Shown one piece after another: positions 6,461 through 16,497 of a DNA stretch of 21,318 nt. Numbering within the stretch: the first letter of the stretch is position 1; the number at the start of each line of letters is the position of its first letter. Position numbers and translations under genes: made by a program. This DNA comes from an uncultured Chloroflexota bacterium (GTDB lineage Bacteria > Chloroflexota > Limnocylindria > Limnocylindrales > CSP1-4), in NCBI GenBank assembly GCA_903928275.1, contig CAIYQJ010000292.1, positions 1 to 21,318 of the forward strand. The letters are read 5' to 3'. The notes under the pieces were generated by a model. It worked only from the letters and a program-made list of their open reading frames with translations. It was not told the origin of the DNA and made no database searches.

Positions 6461-7532
6461 CAGGATGCGCGCGGCGGCCGCGATGCCCGCCGCTTCGCGC
6501 CGCGCCAGAGGCTGTCGGCGCCTCCACGAGCACCTTGACCGGGGCGACCCACCCGCCCGCACGCCGTCCGATCGCGACGAGGCCGCCACCCAGCTCGCAC
6601 ACGCGGACCAGCGCCGGAACATCCTCATCCCCCGTGCCGCCGCCGGGGCCGGCCGGATCCGCGACGCGCTGGCCGCGCCGGATCGCCTCCAGGCCCGCGA
6701 CGTCGATCTCCACGACCGCGAGCGCGTCGAGACCCGTGTCGACGGGAAGGAGGTGTCCAGCGATCGCCTCGCGGCCACCCGGCCGCAGGTCGTCGAGCGC
6801 GACGGCCGACTCGATCCGGAACGGGCCGCTCGCCGTCCGCTCCAGCGCCCCGAGGTACGCGGCCGACCCGAGCGCCACCCCGAGGTCCCGCGCCAGGGCG
6901 CGCACGTACGTTCCCGCCGAGCACTCCACCTCGACGATCGCGATGGGCCTCTCGGCGTCTGTCTCGTCCCAGTCGGTCATCTCGAGCCGGTGGATGGTCA
7001 CCGTGCGCGGCGCGATCTCCGGGGCCTTCCCCGCCCGCGCCAGGGCGTATGCGCGACGGCCAGCGACCTTCACTGCGCTGTAGGCCGGCGGCACCTGGAC
7101 GATCTCGCCGCGGAAGCCGTCGAGCGCCGATCCCACCGCGGAGCGGGTCACCGGCGGACCCGGGACCGGCGTCAGCTCTCCCTCGAGGTCGTCCGTGGCG
7201 GACGACGCGCCGAAGCAGACCGTGGCGCGGTACGCCTTCCGGTCGCCCATGTGGTACTCCACGATCCGCGTGGCGTGCCCGAGGAAGATCGGCAGCACCC
7301 CGCTCGCGAACGGGTCGAGCGTGCCCCCGTGGCCAACGCGTCGGGTGGTCGCGAGGCGCCGTACGAGAGCCACGACGTCGTGAGAGGTGGGGCCGACCGG
7401 CTTCCGGACGATGAGGACGCCGTCGAGGTCCGGCGCGGACTCGGCCGTGGCGCGGTCGCCTTCGACGCGACCGACGGTGGGGCCGGGCGACCGACGTCGA
7501 CGATCCGTCCGCCGGCCACCCTCGGACGTCAC
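6453..7532 (-). CDS. truB: tRNA pseudouridine(55) synthase TruB
   Basis: TruB makes pseudouridine 55 in the T-loop of tRNAs. The product is 359 aa. LIVRKPVGPTSHDVV (40-54) is the family opening, and GHGGTLDPFASGVLPI (68-83) contains the catalytic Asp 73. YSAVKVAGRRAYALAR and GTYVRALARDLG follow. A C-terminal PUA-like region ends the protein. The GTG at 7532 overlaps the nrnA stop as GTGA; this gives a 38-residue Arg/Gly-rich extension before the conserved fold. No later ATG/GTG precedes the core, so the start is accepted without an SD, with coupling likely. It overlaps ribF at its 3' end by 8 bases. Confidence 0.95.
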   Translation of the reverse strand: MTSEGGRRTDRRRRSPGPTVGRVEGDRATAESAPDLDGVLIVRKPVGPTSHDVVALVRRLATTRRVGHGGTLDPFASGVLPIFLGHATRIVEYHMGDRKAYRATVCFGASSATDDLEGELTPVPGPPVTRSAVGSALDGFRGEIVQVPPAYSAVKVAGRRAYALARAGKAPEIAPRTVTIHRLEMTDWDETDAERPIAIVEVECSAGTYVRALARDLGVALGSAAYLGALERTASGPFRIESAVALDDLRPGGREAIAGHLLPVDTGLDALAVVEIDVAGLEAIRRGQRVADPAGPGGGTGDEDVPALVRVCELGGGLVAIGRRAGGWVAPVKVLVEAPTASGAARSGGHRGRRAHPGA

Positions 7533-8590
7533 CGCACCACCCGGGCGGCGAGCGACGCCGCCGCCGCAACGACCGGCGCGATCGCCGCGTCGACGGACTG
7601 CGGGACCGTGGCGCCCGCCGCACGCGCGTGCCCGCCGCCCCCGAAGACGCCGGCCAGCTCCGTGGCGTCCACGCCGCCGGCCTTCGTCCGGATCGAGAGC
7701 CTTGTCTCGGTCGGGCGCTCCTTGAAGAGCAGGATCACCTCGGCGTCCTCCGCGTGCGAGAGCAGGTCGATGATCCCCTCGCTCATCGACGCGTCGGTCC
7801 CGTCCTCGGCCAGGTCGGCCTCGCGCAGCTCGCTCCAGGCGACGCGGCCGTCGGGGGTGGACGCGAGGCGCGCGAGGACGCGACCGAAGAGCCGCAGCTG
7901 GGCCTCGGGCTTCGTCCGGTACAGGCGGCGCGAGATGTCCGCGAGCGGCGCACCGGCTGCGAGCAGCTCGGCCGCGACGCGCAGGGTCCGCGGCGTCGCG
8001 TTGGGATGCTGGAACGTGGCGGTGTCCATGACGATCCCGGCCATGAGGGCGACCGCGAGGGAGCCGTCGCCGGCGGTGAGCGGGACGCCGAGCCGGCACG
8101 CGAGGAGCGCCATCATCTCGCACGTGGCCGCGCTCGCCGGGTCGACCCAGTCGACGGCCCGCGCGGCATTCGACGCGTGGTGGTCGATGGAGATCGTCCG
8201 CTCCTCGGCGAACAGCTCCGGGTGGCGGTCGCGCACCGCCCCGACCCGCGAGGCGTCCCCGCAATCGCAGAGGATCGTGAGGTCATACGTCCGCGCCGGG
8301 TCGGGGTCCATGCGGACCAGGTCGACCCCGCGGATGAACGCGTAGCCGTCCGGGACGGCGTCACTGCAGACCGCCGTGGCGGGCGTGCCGAGCGCGTCGG
8401 CGATCGCGACGATCGCGAGCACCGCCCCGAGCGTGTCGCCGTCCGGGTTCTCATGGCTCACCGCGAGGATCGACCGCGCGCCGCGGATGCGGGCAACGAC
8501 GGCGTCCGGGACCGCGCGGGCGAGCGCGTCGAGCATGCCGACCGCGGCGCCGGGCTCCACGTCCGGGCCGGGCGGCCGGAGCTCGCTCAC
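7529..8590 (-). CDS. nrnA: DHH-family bifunctional oligoribonuclease / pAp phosphatase (NrnA-like)
   Basis: NrnA-type enzymes hydrolyse very short RNAs left by exonucleases and dephosphorylate pAp, using Mn2+. The motif set is complete: HENPDGDTLG (46-55), LCDCGD (107-112), IDHH (135-138), GIVMDT (185-190), and in the DHHA1 domain GGGGHARAAG (317-326). Length 353 aa is slightly above the family norm of ~310-330 because of a 35-residue N-terminal extension. The GTG at 8590 overlaps the rbfA stop as GTGA, and the gene overlaps truB the same way. Its place between rbfA and truB is common in Gram-positive-type clusters. It could cooperate with the downstream PNPase by finishing off nanoRNA. Confidence 0.9.
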   Translation of the reverse strand: MSELRPPGPDVEPGAAVGMLDALARAVPDAVVARIRGARSILAVSHENPDGDTLGAVLAIVAIADALGTPATAVCSDAVPDGYAFIRGVDLVRMDPDPARTYDLTILCDCGDASRVGAVRDRHPELFAEERTISIDHHASNAARAVDWVDPASAATCEMMALLACRLGVPLTAGDGSLAVALMAGIVMDTATFQHPNATPRTLRVAAELLAAGAPLADISRRLYRTKPEAQLRLFGRVLARLASTPDGRVAWSELREADLAEDGTDASMSEGIIDLLSHAEDAEVILLFKERPTETRLSIRTKAGGVDATELAGVFGGGGHARAAGATVPQSVDAAIAPVVAAAASLAARVVR

Positions 8591-9219
8591 GCCCTGCCTC
8601 CCCCACCGTCACGCCGGGCGGTCCCGCGCGACGACCGGGCGGACTTCGACGTGCGCGGCCGTCCCGGCGACTTCGCCGTGCCGGTCGCACCGGCCCGCCG
8701 CGCCGACGACGTGCGACGCCCCTGGTCCGGCGCGGCGGGGATGACCGGCAGGCCGCCGGCCGCCCCGGGCGGATCGGCCTCGTCGGGGACGTCCCCCTCC
8801 CGTGGAAGCCGCCGGACGGGCGTGGGCAGCGACTCCGCGGATCCCGCGACCGGCGCGGGAGCGAGCGGGTCCGGCACGACGCCGGCCTCGAGGTCATCGA
8901 GGAGCTTGAGCACGCGGGTACCGCGTTCGATCGACTCGTCGAGCCGGACGTGCAACTCCGGGATGCGCCGGATCCGGATCCGTGCCCCGAGCTGGCGGCG
9001 GACGAACGGCATCGCGTGTTCGAGCGCGCGGATCGCGGCGGTGCGCTCGGCGGGCGTCCCGATGACGCTCACCCACACGAGAGCGCGGGCCAGGTCCGGC
9101 GTCGTCTCGACGCGCGTGATCGTCACGAACCCCACGCGGGGGTCGTTCACCTCGCGCGCCAGCACGGCCCCGATCTCCTCGCGGAGGAGCTCGTCGACGC
9201 GGTCGAGACGCTGGCTCAT
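8587..9219 (-). CDS. rbfA: Ribosome-binding factor A with long basic tail
   Basis: RbfA binds the immature 30S subunit and assists 16S 5'-end maturation and cold adaptation. The KH-like core spans about 1-110: RLDRVDELLREEIGAVL, DPRVGFVTITRVETTPDL, and the C-terminal RRIPELHVRLDESIERG. The remaining ~95 residues are a low-complexity Pro/Ala then Arg/Ser/Gly-rich tail, giving 210 aa against the usual ~110-135. ATG at 9219 lies 27 bases after infB; its SD is weak. It overlaps nrnA by 4 bases (GTGA). The basic tail could add RNA affinity (inference). Confidence 0.93.
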   Translation of the reverse strand: MSQRLDRVDELLREEIGAVLAREVNDPRVGFVTITRVETTPDLARALVWVSVIGTPAERTAAIRALEHAMPFVRRQLGARIRIRRIPELHVRLDESIERGTRVLKLLDDLEAGVVPDPLAPAPVAGSAESLPTPVRRLPREGDVPDEADPPGAAGGLPVIPAAPDQGRRTSSARRAGATGTAKSPGRPRTSKSARSSRGTARRDGGGGRA

Positions 9220-9246
9220 CGCGGTCGCCGCGCTCGCCGACGCGCG

Positions 9247-11128
<1,882 letters not shown>

Positions 11129-11142
<14 letters not shown>

Positions 11143-11458
11143 CGGCTCCTCCTTCGTCCTTCATCATCATGGGCGCGACCGGTCCGAGCAGCTCCGCACG
11201 GAGCGCGTCCGGGATCGCGATCGCGAGCGCCCGCGACAGGGCGCCCTTCTTCATCGCTGCGGCACGACACGCGGCGTCATCGCACAGGTACGCTCCCCTG
11301 CCGGCGAGACGCCCCGAGGGATCGAGCACGGCTCGGCCATCCGGTGTCCGCACGACGCGCGTGAGCTCGCGCTTCGGGCGCACGGTCCGACACCCGACGC
11401 ACGATCGCGCCGGCGGTCGGCGGACGCGGACGGGGGTCGCGGTCGCCGCTACGACGAC
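11129..11458 (-). CDS. ylxR: YlxR-family RNA-binding protein (start codon unresolved)
   Basis: YlxR (DUF448) is a small nucleic-acid-binding protein encoded between nusA and infB. The fold is recognisable: SCVGCRTVRPKRELTRVV, LDPSGRLAGRGAYLC, then an Ala/Lys helix (CRAAAMKKGALSRALAIA). The stop at 11131-11129 overlaps infB. The 5' end is odd. Between the nusA stop (11451-11449) and the first conserved Cys (codon at 11401) the frame has no ATG, GTG, TTG or CTG. Upstream codons stay open into nusA in its -1 frame, past a GGAGG. The given start is therefore only a boundary estimate. A non-canonical start, a frameshift from nusA or a sequence error are all possible. Confidence 0.8.
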
Positions 11459-12711
11459 ACCTCCTCGGAGGCCTTCGCGCGGCTGGCGCGCGCGGCCTTG
11501 GGCACGGGTGGCACGTCCGCCGGGATGGCGAGCCCCGAGAGGGCCGGCGCCGCGGCAGCCACGGGCACGACCGGCGGCGCCTCGGGCGCCACGGACGGGG
11601 CCGGCACGACGGACGGGGCCGGCACGACGGACGGGGCCGGCGCGACGGACGGGGCCGGCACGACGCGGTCCGGAGCGTCGGGCTGCGGCGTGTCGCTGCG
11701 GATGTCGATCCGCCACCCCGTCAGCTTCGCAGCCAGCCGGGCGTTCTGCCCCTCGCGGCCGATCGCGAGCGAGAGCATCCGCTCCGGCACCGTGACGCTC
11801 GCGATCCGGTGCTCCTCGTCGATGTGGACACCCACGACCTGCGCCGGGCTCAGCGCGTTCGCGACGAAGACCGCCGGGTCCTCGTTCCACGGGATCACGT
11901 CGATCTTCTCGCCGCCGAGCTCCGCCACGACAGCCTGGACGCGGGACCCGCGCTGGCCGACCGTTGCGCCCACCGGGTCGAGGCCCTCCTGCCGGGAGGC
12001 GACGGCCACCTTGGACCGGCTGCCGGCCTCGCGGGCGATCGCCTTGATCTCGACAGTGCCGTTGTGGATCTCCGGGACCTCGAGCTCGAACAGCCGGCGG
12101 AGGAAGCCCTTGTGCGTCCTGCTCACGAGCACCTGGGGGCCCTTCGTGGACCTCCGGACCTCGAGGACGTAGCCCTTCACGTTCTGGCCGATGCGGTAGT
12201 GCTCGGCGGCGGACTGCTCCGTGACCGCGAGCACCGCCTCCGCGCGGCCCACGTCGAGGATGATCCCCCGCGGCTCCACGCGATTCACCGTGCCCGTGAT
12301 GAGCTCGCCTTCGCGGCTCGCGTACTGCTCGAAGACCACGTCGCGCTCCGCCTCGCGCAGCCGCTGGAGGACCACCTGCTTCGCCGTCTGGGCGTGGATG
12401 CGACCGAAGTGCTCCGGGTCGAGCTCCTCCGTCTCCAGGAGGTCACCCACCTCGGCATCGGCCTGGATGGCGCGGGCGTCCTCGAGGGTCATCTCGATCG
12501 TCTCGTCCTCGATCTCGGCGACGACGCGACGCGCGCGGAACACCCGGATGCGCCCGGTCTCGGGGTCGATGCGGACATGCACGTCCTCATCGCCGCTGAA
12601 GCGCCGATACGCCGACTGGATGGCGTCTTCGACGGTCCGGACGAGGTGCTCGCGGGGCACACCCTTCTCGGCGTTCAGCTGGAGGAGGGCAGCGATGAAA
12701 TCCCTGCTCAC
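11449..12711 (-). CDS. nusA: Transcription termination/antitermination factor NusA
   Basis: NusA binds RNA polymerase and nascent RNA and tunes pausing, termination and antitermination. From the GTG at 12711 (AAGGAGG five bases upstream) the protein is 420 aa: N-terminal RNAP-binding domain (1-130), S1 (136-200), KH1 (about 228-290, GATVGQRGSRVQAVVAELGG) and KH2 (about 300-340, LAIGREGQNARLAAKLTGW). A Pro/Ala/Val-rich tail (350-420) built on VVPAPS repeats replaces any acidic repeats. An upstream ATG-less extension to 12744 lacks an SD. It heads the nusA-ylxR-infB-rbfA operon, but rimP, usually just before nusA, is not here. The leader holds a promoter-like TATAAT and a terminator-like hairpin. 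Confidence 0.97.
   Translation of the reverse strand: MSRDFIAALLQLNAEKGVPREHLVRTVEDAIQSAYRRFSGDEDVHVRIDPETGRIRVFRARRVVAEIEDETIEMTLEDARAIQADAEVGDLLETEELDPEHFGRIHAQTAKQVVLQRLREAERDVVFEQYASREGELITGTVNRVEPRGIILDVGRAEAVLAVTEQSAAEHYRIGQNVKGYVLEVRRSTKGPQVLVSRTHKGFLRRLFELEVPEIHNGTVEIKAIAREAGSRSKVAVASRQEGLDPVGATVGQRGSRVQAVVAELGGEKIDVIPWNEDPAVFVANALSPAQVVGVHIDEEHRIASVTVPERMLSLAIGREGQNARLAAKLTGWRIDIRSDTPQPDAPDRVVPAPSVAPAPSVVPAPSVVPAPSVAPEAPPVVPVAAAAPALSGLAIPADVPPVPKAARASRAKASEEVSS
11591..11662. repeat. 18-bp tandem repeat, four copies, in the nusA 3' end
   Basis: Four contiguous copies of an 18-bp unit (plus strand acggacggggccggcacg), the third with one change. They encode the VVPAPS/VAPAPS hexapeptide repeats of the NusA tail. 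The in-frame unit length suggests a flexible linker that can expand or contract by slippage. Confidence 0.9.
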
Positions 12712-12749
12712 GCTCGCCTCCTTCCCGATCCAAGCTCCACTCACGAAGA

Positions 12750-12770
12750 AACGCGGGGATACCCCGCGTT
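12750..12770 (-). terminator. Terminator-like hairpin in the nusA leader
   Basis: A perfect 9-bp stem with a 3-base loop (AACGCGGGG, TAT, CCCCGCGTT on the minus strand) runs directly into TTTCTTCG. It lies 95 bases after ispG and 38 bases before the nusA start. It could end the rpsB-ispG transcript. Because a TATAAT lies upstream of it, it may also act as an attenuator in the nusA leader. Confidence 0.65.
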
Positions 12771-12797
12771 CGGAGTCGCCGGATCGCAGTACAGGCG

Positions 12798-12803
12798 ATT
12801 ATA
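12798..12803 (-). promoter_or_regulatory. Perfect TATAAT upstream of nusA
   Basis: A consensus -10 hexamer stands out in this GC-rich gap between ispG and nusA. No convincing -35 is visible at 15-18 bases upstream. Transcription from here would start near 12790 and read through the hairpin at 12770-12750 before nusA. Confidence 0.5.
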
Positions 12804-12865
12804 CACCCGGGCCCGTGGACACCTCGGACCGGCCGGACCGAGCGGAGCCGCCATGGTCGGCCGAC

Positions 12866-14125
12866 CTACCCGGCGGCGGGCGCCTGACCCGCCGCCGCGC
12901 CGCCATACCGCCGGTCCACGTACTCCTCCAGGATCCCGACGAACTCCGCGACGATCCCGTCGCCCCGGAGCGTCCGGTCGAGCCTTCCGTCGATGAACAC
13001 CGGGGCGACCGGATCCTCGAAGGTCCCAGGCAGACTGATGCCGATGTCCGCGTGCTTGGACTCGCCCGGGCCGTTCACGACGCATCCCATGACCGCGACG
13101 CGGAGGTCCTCCACGCCCGGATAGCGCTCCCGCCACGCGGGCATGCGGTCCTTGAGGTGCACGTCGATGTCGCGAGCCATCTCCTGGAAGAACGTCGAGG
13201 TCGTGCGGCCGCAGCCGGGGCACGCGGAGACCTGCGGCATGAAGCTCCGCAGGCCGAGCGCCTGGAGGACCTGCTGGGCGACCTCGACCTCCTTCGCCCG
13301 ATCGCCGCCCGGCTCCGGCGTGAGCGAGACCCGGATCGTGTCGCCGATCCCCTCGTCGAGCAGGATCGACAGGCCGGCCGTGGACGCGACGATCGCTCGC
13401 TCCCCCATCCCGGCCTCGGTCAGGCCGAGGTGGAGCGGATAGTCGCAACGCGCCGCGAGCGAGCGATACACGTCGACGAGATCCCGGACGTTGCTCACCT
13501 TGGCGCTCACGATGATGCGGTCGTGGCGGAGGCCCGTCTCCTCCGCGAGCTCCGCCGACCGCAGCGCGCTCTGCAGCATCGCCTCGATCATCACGTCCCG
13601 GGCATCGAGGGGCGCGGGGAGCCTGGCGTTCGCCTCCATGAGAGCCGTGAGGAGGTCGGCGTCGAGCGAGCCCCAGTTCACGCCGATCCGGACCGGCCGG
13701 TCGTTGTCGACCGCCACCCGGACGATCGTCTGGAAGTTCTCGTCGCGGCGCTTCGTGCCGACGTTGCCCGGGTTGATGCGGTACTTCGCCAGGGCGAGCG
13801 CGGCAGCGGGGTGCTCGACGAGGAGCCGATGGCCGTTGTAGTGGAAGTCGCCGATGACCGGCACGTCGCACCCGAGGTCGCGGACGCGCCGGATCATCTC
13901 GGGGACGGCCGCGGCAGCAGCCTCGGTGTTCACCGTGACCCGCACGAGCTGGCTGCCCGCGGCCCAGAGCCGCGCGACCTGCAGCGCCGTGGCGTGCGGG
14001 TCCGCGGTGTCCGTGTTCGTCATCGACTGGACCACGACGGGGTGTGCGCTGCCCACGAGCACGCCGCCGACGTCGACGCTCGGCGTGGGTCGTCGCCGTG
14101 GCCGCAGGGCGTCGGGGCTCGTCAT
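12866..14125 (-). CDS. ispG: 4-hydroxy-3-methylbut-2-enyl diphosphate synthase
   Basis: IspG (GcpE) converts MEcPP to HMBPP in the MEP isoprenoid pathway using a [4Fe-4S] cluster. The TIM-barrel half carries VVQSMTNTDT, GDFHYNG and YRINPGNVG (115-123). The cluster half has CPGCGR (C302, C305) and GCVVNGPGE (C348, E355). Length 419 aa matches the two-domain bacterial type, without the large insert of the plant and Chlamydia-type enzymes. ATG at 14125 overlaps the rseP stop as ATGA. The frame is open upstream through rseP, but only this start gives the family N-terminus. It is the second MEP enzyme in this operon, after dxr, and the last gene before a hairpin terminator. Confidence 0.97.
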   Translation of the reverse strand: MTSPDALRPRRRPTPSVDVGGVLVGSAHPVVVQSMTNTDTADPHATALQVARLWAAGSQLVRVTVNTEAAAAAVPEMIRRVRDLGCDVPVIGDFHYNGHRLLVEHPAAALALAKYRINPGNVGTKRRDENFQTIVRVAVDNDRPVRIGVNWGSLDADLLTALMEANARLPAPLDARDVMIEAMLQSALRSAELAEETGLRHDRIIVSAKVSNVRDLVDVYRSLAARCDYPLHLGLTEAGMGERAIVASTAGLSILLDEGIGDTIRVSLTPEPGGDRAKEVEVAQQVLQALGLRSFMPQVSACPGCGRTTSTFFQEMARDIDVHLKDRMPAWRERYPGVEDLRVAVMGCVVNGPGESKHADIGISLPGTFEDPVAPVFIDGRLDRTLRGDGIVAEFVGILEEYVDRRYGGAAAGQAPAAG

Positions 14126-15222
14126 GGCGTCGTGCCTCCGCCCACCTGGCGGACGATGTCGAAGAAGGTGATCCAGATGATGAGGCCGAACAGCGCGACG
14201 AACCCGACGAGGTACGTGAGCTGCTCGGCTCGCACCGACAGGCGGGAGCCGGCGGCGGACTTGATGATCGTCACGACGGCCCGGCCGCCATCGAGGGGCG
14301 GGAAGGGCAGGATGTTGACGAGCGCGAGGTTCGCCGAGAGCAGGGCGGCCAGGTACAGCGTGAAGACCGGGCCGTAGTCCCAGAAGACGTTGCCGACCTC
14401 GACCGCGATCCCGACCGGCCCTGAGACGGGGGGCGCGGTCGTGGGGTGCGAGACGATCGACGAGACGAGCTGGCCGAGGCCGCCGATGATGAGCATGAAC
14501 GCCGAGACGGTCCGTTCCACGCCGAGCCGAAGGGCCGTGACCGGGTCCTGCTGCGTGTAGCTGCCGGTGAACGTGAACCGCAGGCCCGCGATGCCGAGGG
14601 CTCCCTTCGTGTCGCTGATCTCCGCCTGCGGGCGCAGCGCGGCGGACACGTCCGTCATTGCGCCATCCGCGTGCTTCACGCCCAGGGCGACGGTCTGGCC
14701 GGCATGGGCGCGCAGGTCCGTGATGACCGCGTCGGGGCCGGCGAAGAAGTCGAACGTCTGTCCGTCGATCGAGACGAGCGTGTCGCCGGCCACGAGGCCG
14801 GCCTGCGAGGCCGGCGAGTCCGCCTGGACGGTGTCGAACGTGATCCCGCCGAGCGGCGTCGCCAGCCACGCGATCGCGAAGAAGATCGCGAAGGCGAGCA
14901 CGAGGTTCATGAACACGCCTGCGACGAGCACGACGAGCTTCACGGGCAGGCGCGCCCTCGTGAACGACCGGGGATCCTCGGAATCGCCGTCCTCGCCCTC
15001 GAGCCGGACGAACCCGCCGATCGGCAGCCAGTTCAGGGTGTAGAGCGTCTCGCCGTCGGAGCCGAGCGTTCGGGCGCGCGGCGGGAAGCCGATGCCGAAC
15101 TCGTGGACGCGGATGTGCGCCATGCGGGCCACGATGAAGTGGCCGAGCTCGTGGATGACCACGAGGCCGCCGAGGATGAGGATGAACAGGACGATCGTGA
15201 TCGCCGACTGGACGATGGGCAT
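14122..15222 (-). CDS. rseP: RseP-type site-2 zinc metalloprotease
   Basis: Membrane M50 protease that cleaves transmembrane anti-sigma factors or signal-peptide remnants. The first TM segment contains HELGH (24-28), the zinc site with catalytic Glu. A second TM region lies at about 95-122, a PDZ domain at about 125-190 (SPASQAGLVAGDTLVSIDG), a TM segment near 238-257, and the third zinc-ligand motif NILPFPPLDGG (303-313) sits in a hydrophobic stretch, with a final TM at 335-354. Length 366 aa suits the single-PDZ form. ATG at 15222 shares a base with the dxr stop (TGATG). It sits between dxr and ispG, a common arrangement. Confidence 0.95.
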   Translation of the reverse strand: MPIVQSAITIVLFILILGGLVVIHELGHFIVARMAHIRVHEFGIGFPPRARTLGSDGETLYTLNWLPIGGFVRLEGEDGDSEDPRSFTRARLPVKLVVLVAGVFMNLVLAFAIFFAIAWLATPLGGITFDTVQADSPASQAGLVAGDTLVSIDGQTFDFFAGPDAVITDLRAHAGQTVALGVKHADGAMTDVSAALRPQAEISDTKGALGIAGLRFTFTGSYTQQDPVTALRLGVERTVSAFMLIIGGLGQLVSSIVSHPTTAPPVSGPVGIAVEVGNVFWDYGPVFTLYLAALLSANLALVNILPFPPLDGGRAVVTIIKSAAGSRLSVRAEQLTYLVGFVALFGLIIWITFFDIVRQVGGGTTP

Positions 15223-16475
15223 CAGGCCCCTCGCTCGCTGCCGGACCGCGCGCTTCCGGCCCGCGGCGACCGCGCGAAGACGGCCCGCACCTCCGCGTCG
15301 AGGGCCACGACCTCGTCGAGATCGGGTTCCGCGGCGCCGGCGGCACCGAACCGCTCGACCGCGTCCTCGAGCATCCGCGGGATGTCGGGGAAGTCGAGGG
15401 TGCCGGCGAGGAAGCGAGCCACGGCGACCTCGTCGGCGGCGATGAGGGCGGTGGTGGCCCGCGGCCCGGCGATGCCCGCGGCGCGCGCGATCCGCAGGGC
15501 CGGGAAGCGGCCCTCGTCCGGCGCCGCGAACGTGAGCGAGCCGATCGCGACGAGGTCGGGCGGCGACGCCGGCGAGACGAGCCGCGCGGGGTACGTGAGC
15601 GAGTACTGGATCGGGATCCGCATGTCCGCCGTGCCGAGCTGGGCCTTGAGCGATCCGTCCCGGAAGAGCACGGCGGAGTGCACGACGCTCTGTGGGTGGA
15701 TGACGACGTCGATCGCGTCGTAGGCGACATCGTAGAGCCGATGGGCTTCGATGACCTCCAGGCCCTTGTTCGCGAGCGTCGCGGAGTCGATCGTGATCTT
15801 GGCCCCCATCGACCACGTCGGATGTCGGAGCGCCTGGGCGGGCGTGACACGCGCGAGGTCCGCGGCGGACGCCGCGAGGAACGGTCCGCCCGACGCGGTG
15901 AGGACGATCCGTTCGACGCCCTCGATCCCCTCACCGGCGAGGCACTGCCAGATGGCGCTGTGCTCCGAGTCGATCGGGCGGAGCCAGCCGAGAGGGCTCG
16001 CGAGCGGACCCATGGGATCCTGCGCCGCGGACTCCTCCGCCCGCGCGCGGGCCGCCGGCATGACGAGGTGGCCCGCGGCCACGAGCGTCTCCTTGTTCGC
16101 GGTCGCGACGATCTTGCCGGCCGCCAGCGCGGCGAGCACCGGCCGAAGGCTCACCATCCCGCCCGTCGCCACGAGGACGAGGTCCACGTCGTCGCGCGTC
16201 GCGAGCTCGACGAGCGCGTCGGCGCCGCCGACCCGTCGCGTGCCGGCAGGGAGCTCGAGCGCCCGGAGCGCGCCATCGTCGACGAGAGAGACCGCGGCCG
16301 GCCGCAGGAGCGCCGCCTGCTCGGCGAGCAGCGCCGCGTTCGTCCCCGTCGCGAGCGCCGTGACGCGGTACCCGGACCCGAGCGCGAGAAGGACGTCGAC
16401 GGCCTGGCTTCCGATCGAACCGCCCGAGCCGAGGAGCGCGATGCGCACCGGCAGCGCGTTCCCTCCGCCGTTCAC
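15222..16475 (-). CDS. dxr: 1-deoxy-D-xylulose 5-phosphate reductoisomerase
   Basis: DXR (IspC) makes MEP from DXP with NADPH, the committed step of the pathway. The nucleotide site reads LLGSGGSIGSQ (14-24), with Gly where most enzymes have the Thr of GSTGSIG. ANKETLV (126-132), PIDSEHSA (167-174), TASGGPF and SATLANKGLEVIEA (231-244) carry the metal- and substrate-binding residues. About a dozen extra residues precede PIDSEH. GTG at 16475 is the longest start; a GTG at 16448 giving VRIALLG with an upstream GGAGGG is an alternative. It follows cdsA by 22 bases and overlaps rseP by one. Confidence 0.95.
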   Translation of the reverse strand: MNGGGNALPVRIALLGSGGSIGSQAVDVLLALGSGYRVTALATGTNAALLAEQAALLRPAAVSLVDDGALRALELPAGTRRVGGADALVELATRDDVDLVLVATGGMVSLRPVLAALAAGKIVATANKETLVAAGHLVMPAARARAEESAAQDPMGPLASPLGWLRPIDSEHSAIWQCLAGEGIEGVERIVLTASGGPFLAASAADLARVTPAQALRHPTWSMGAKITIDSATLANKGLEVIEAHRLYDVAYDAIDVVIHPQSVVHSAVLFRDGSLKAQLGTADMRIPIQYSLTYPARLVSPASPPDLVAIGSLTFAAPDEGRFPALRIARAAGIAGPRATTALIAADEVAVARFLAGTLDFPDIPRMLEDAVERFGAAGAAEPDLDEVVALDAEVRAVFARSPRAGSARSGSERGA

Positions 16476-16497
16476 GCGCGTCCGACGCGCGCCGTCG

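Noticed and set aside
12221..14377. 718-codon open frame on the plus strand opposite nusA and ispG
   Set aside because: Crosses two genes and the intergenic promoter/terminator region, which a real gene would not do; a composition artefact.
12866..15934. 1022-codon minus-strand frame suggesting a large N-terminal fusion to IspG
   Set aside because: The extra ~600 codons are the out-of-frame shadow of rseP and dxr; IspG starts at 14125 with an ATGA overlap.
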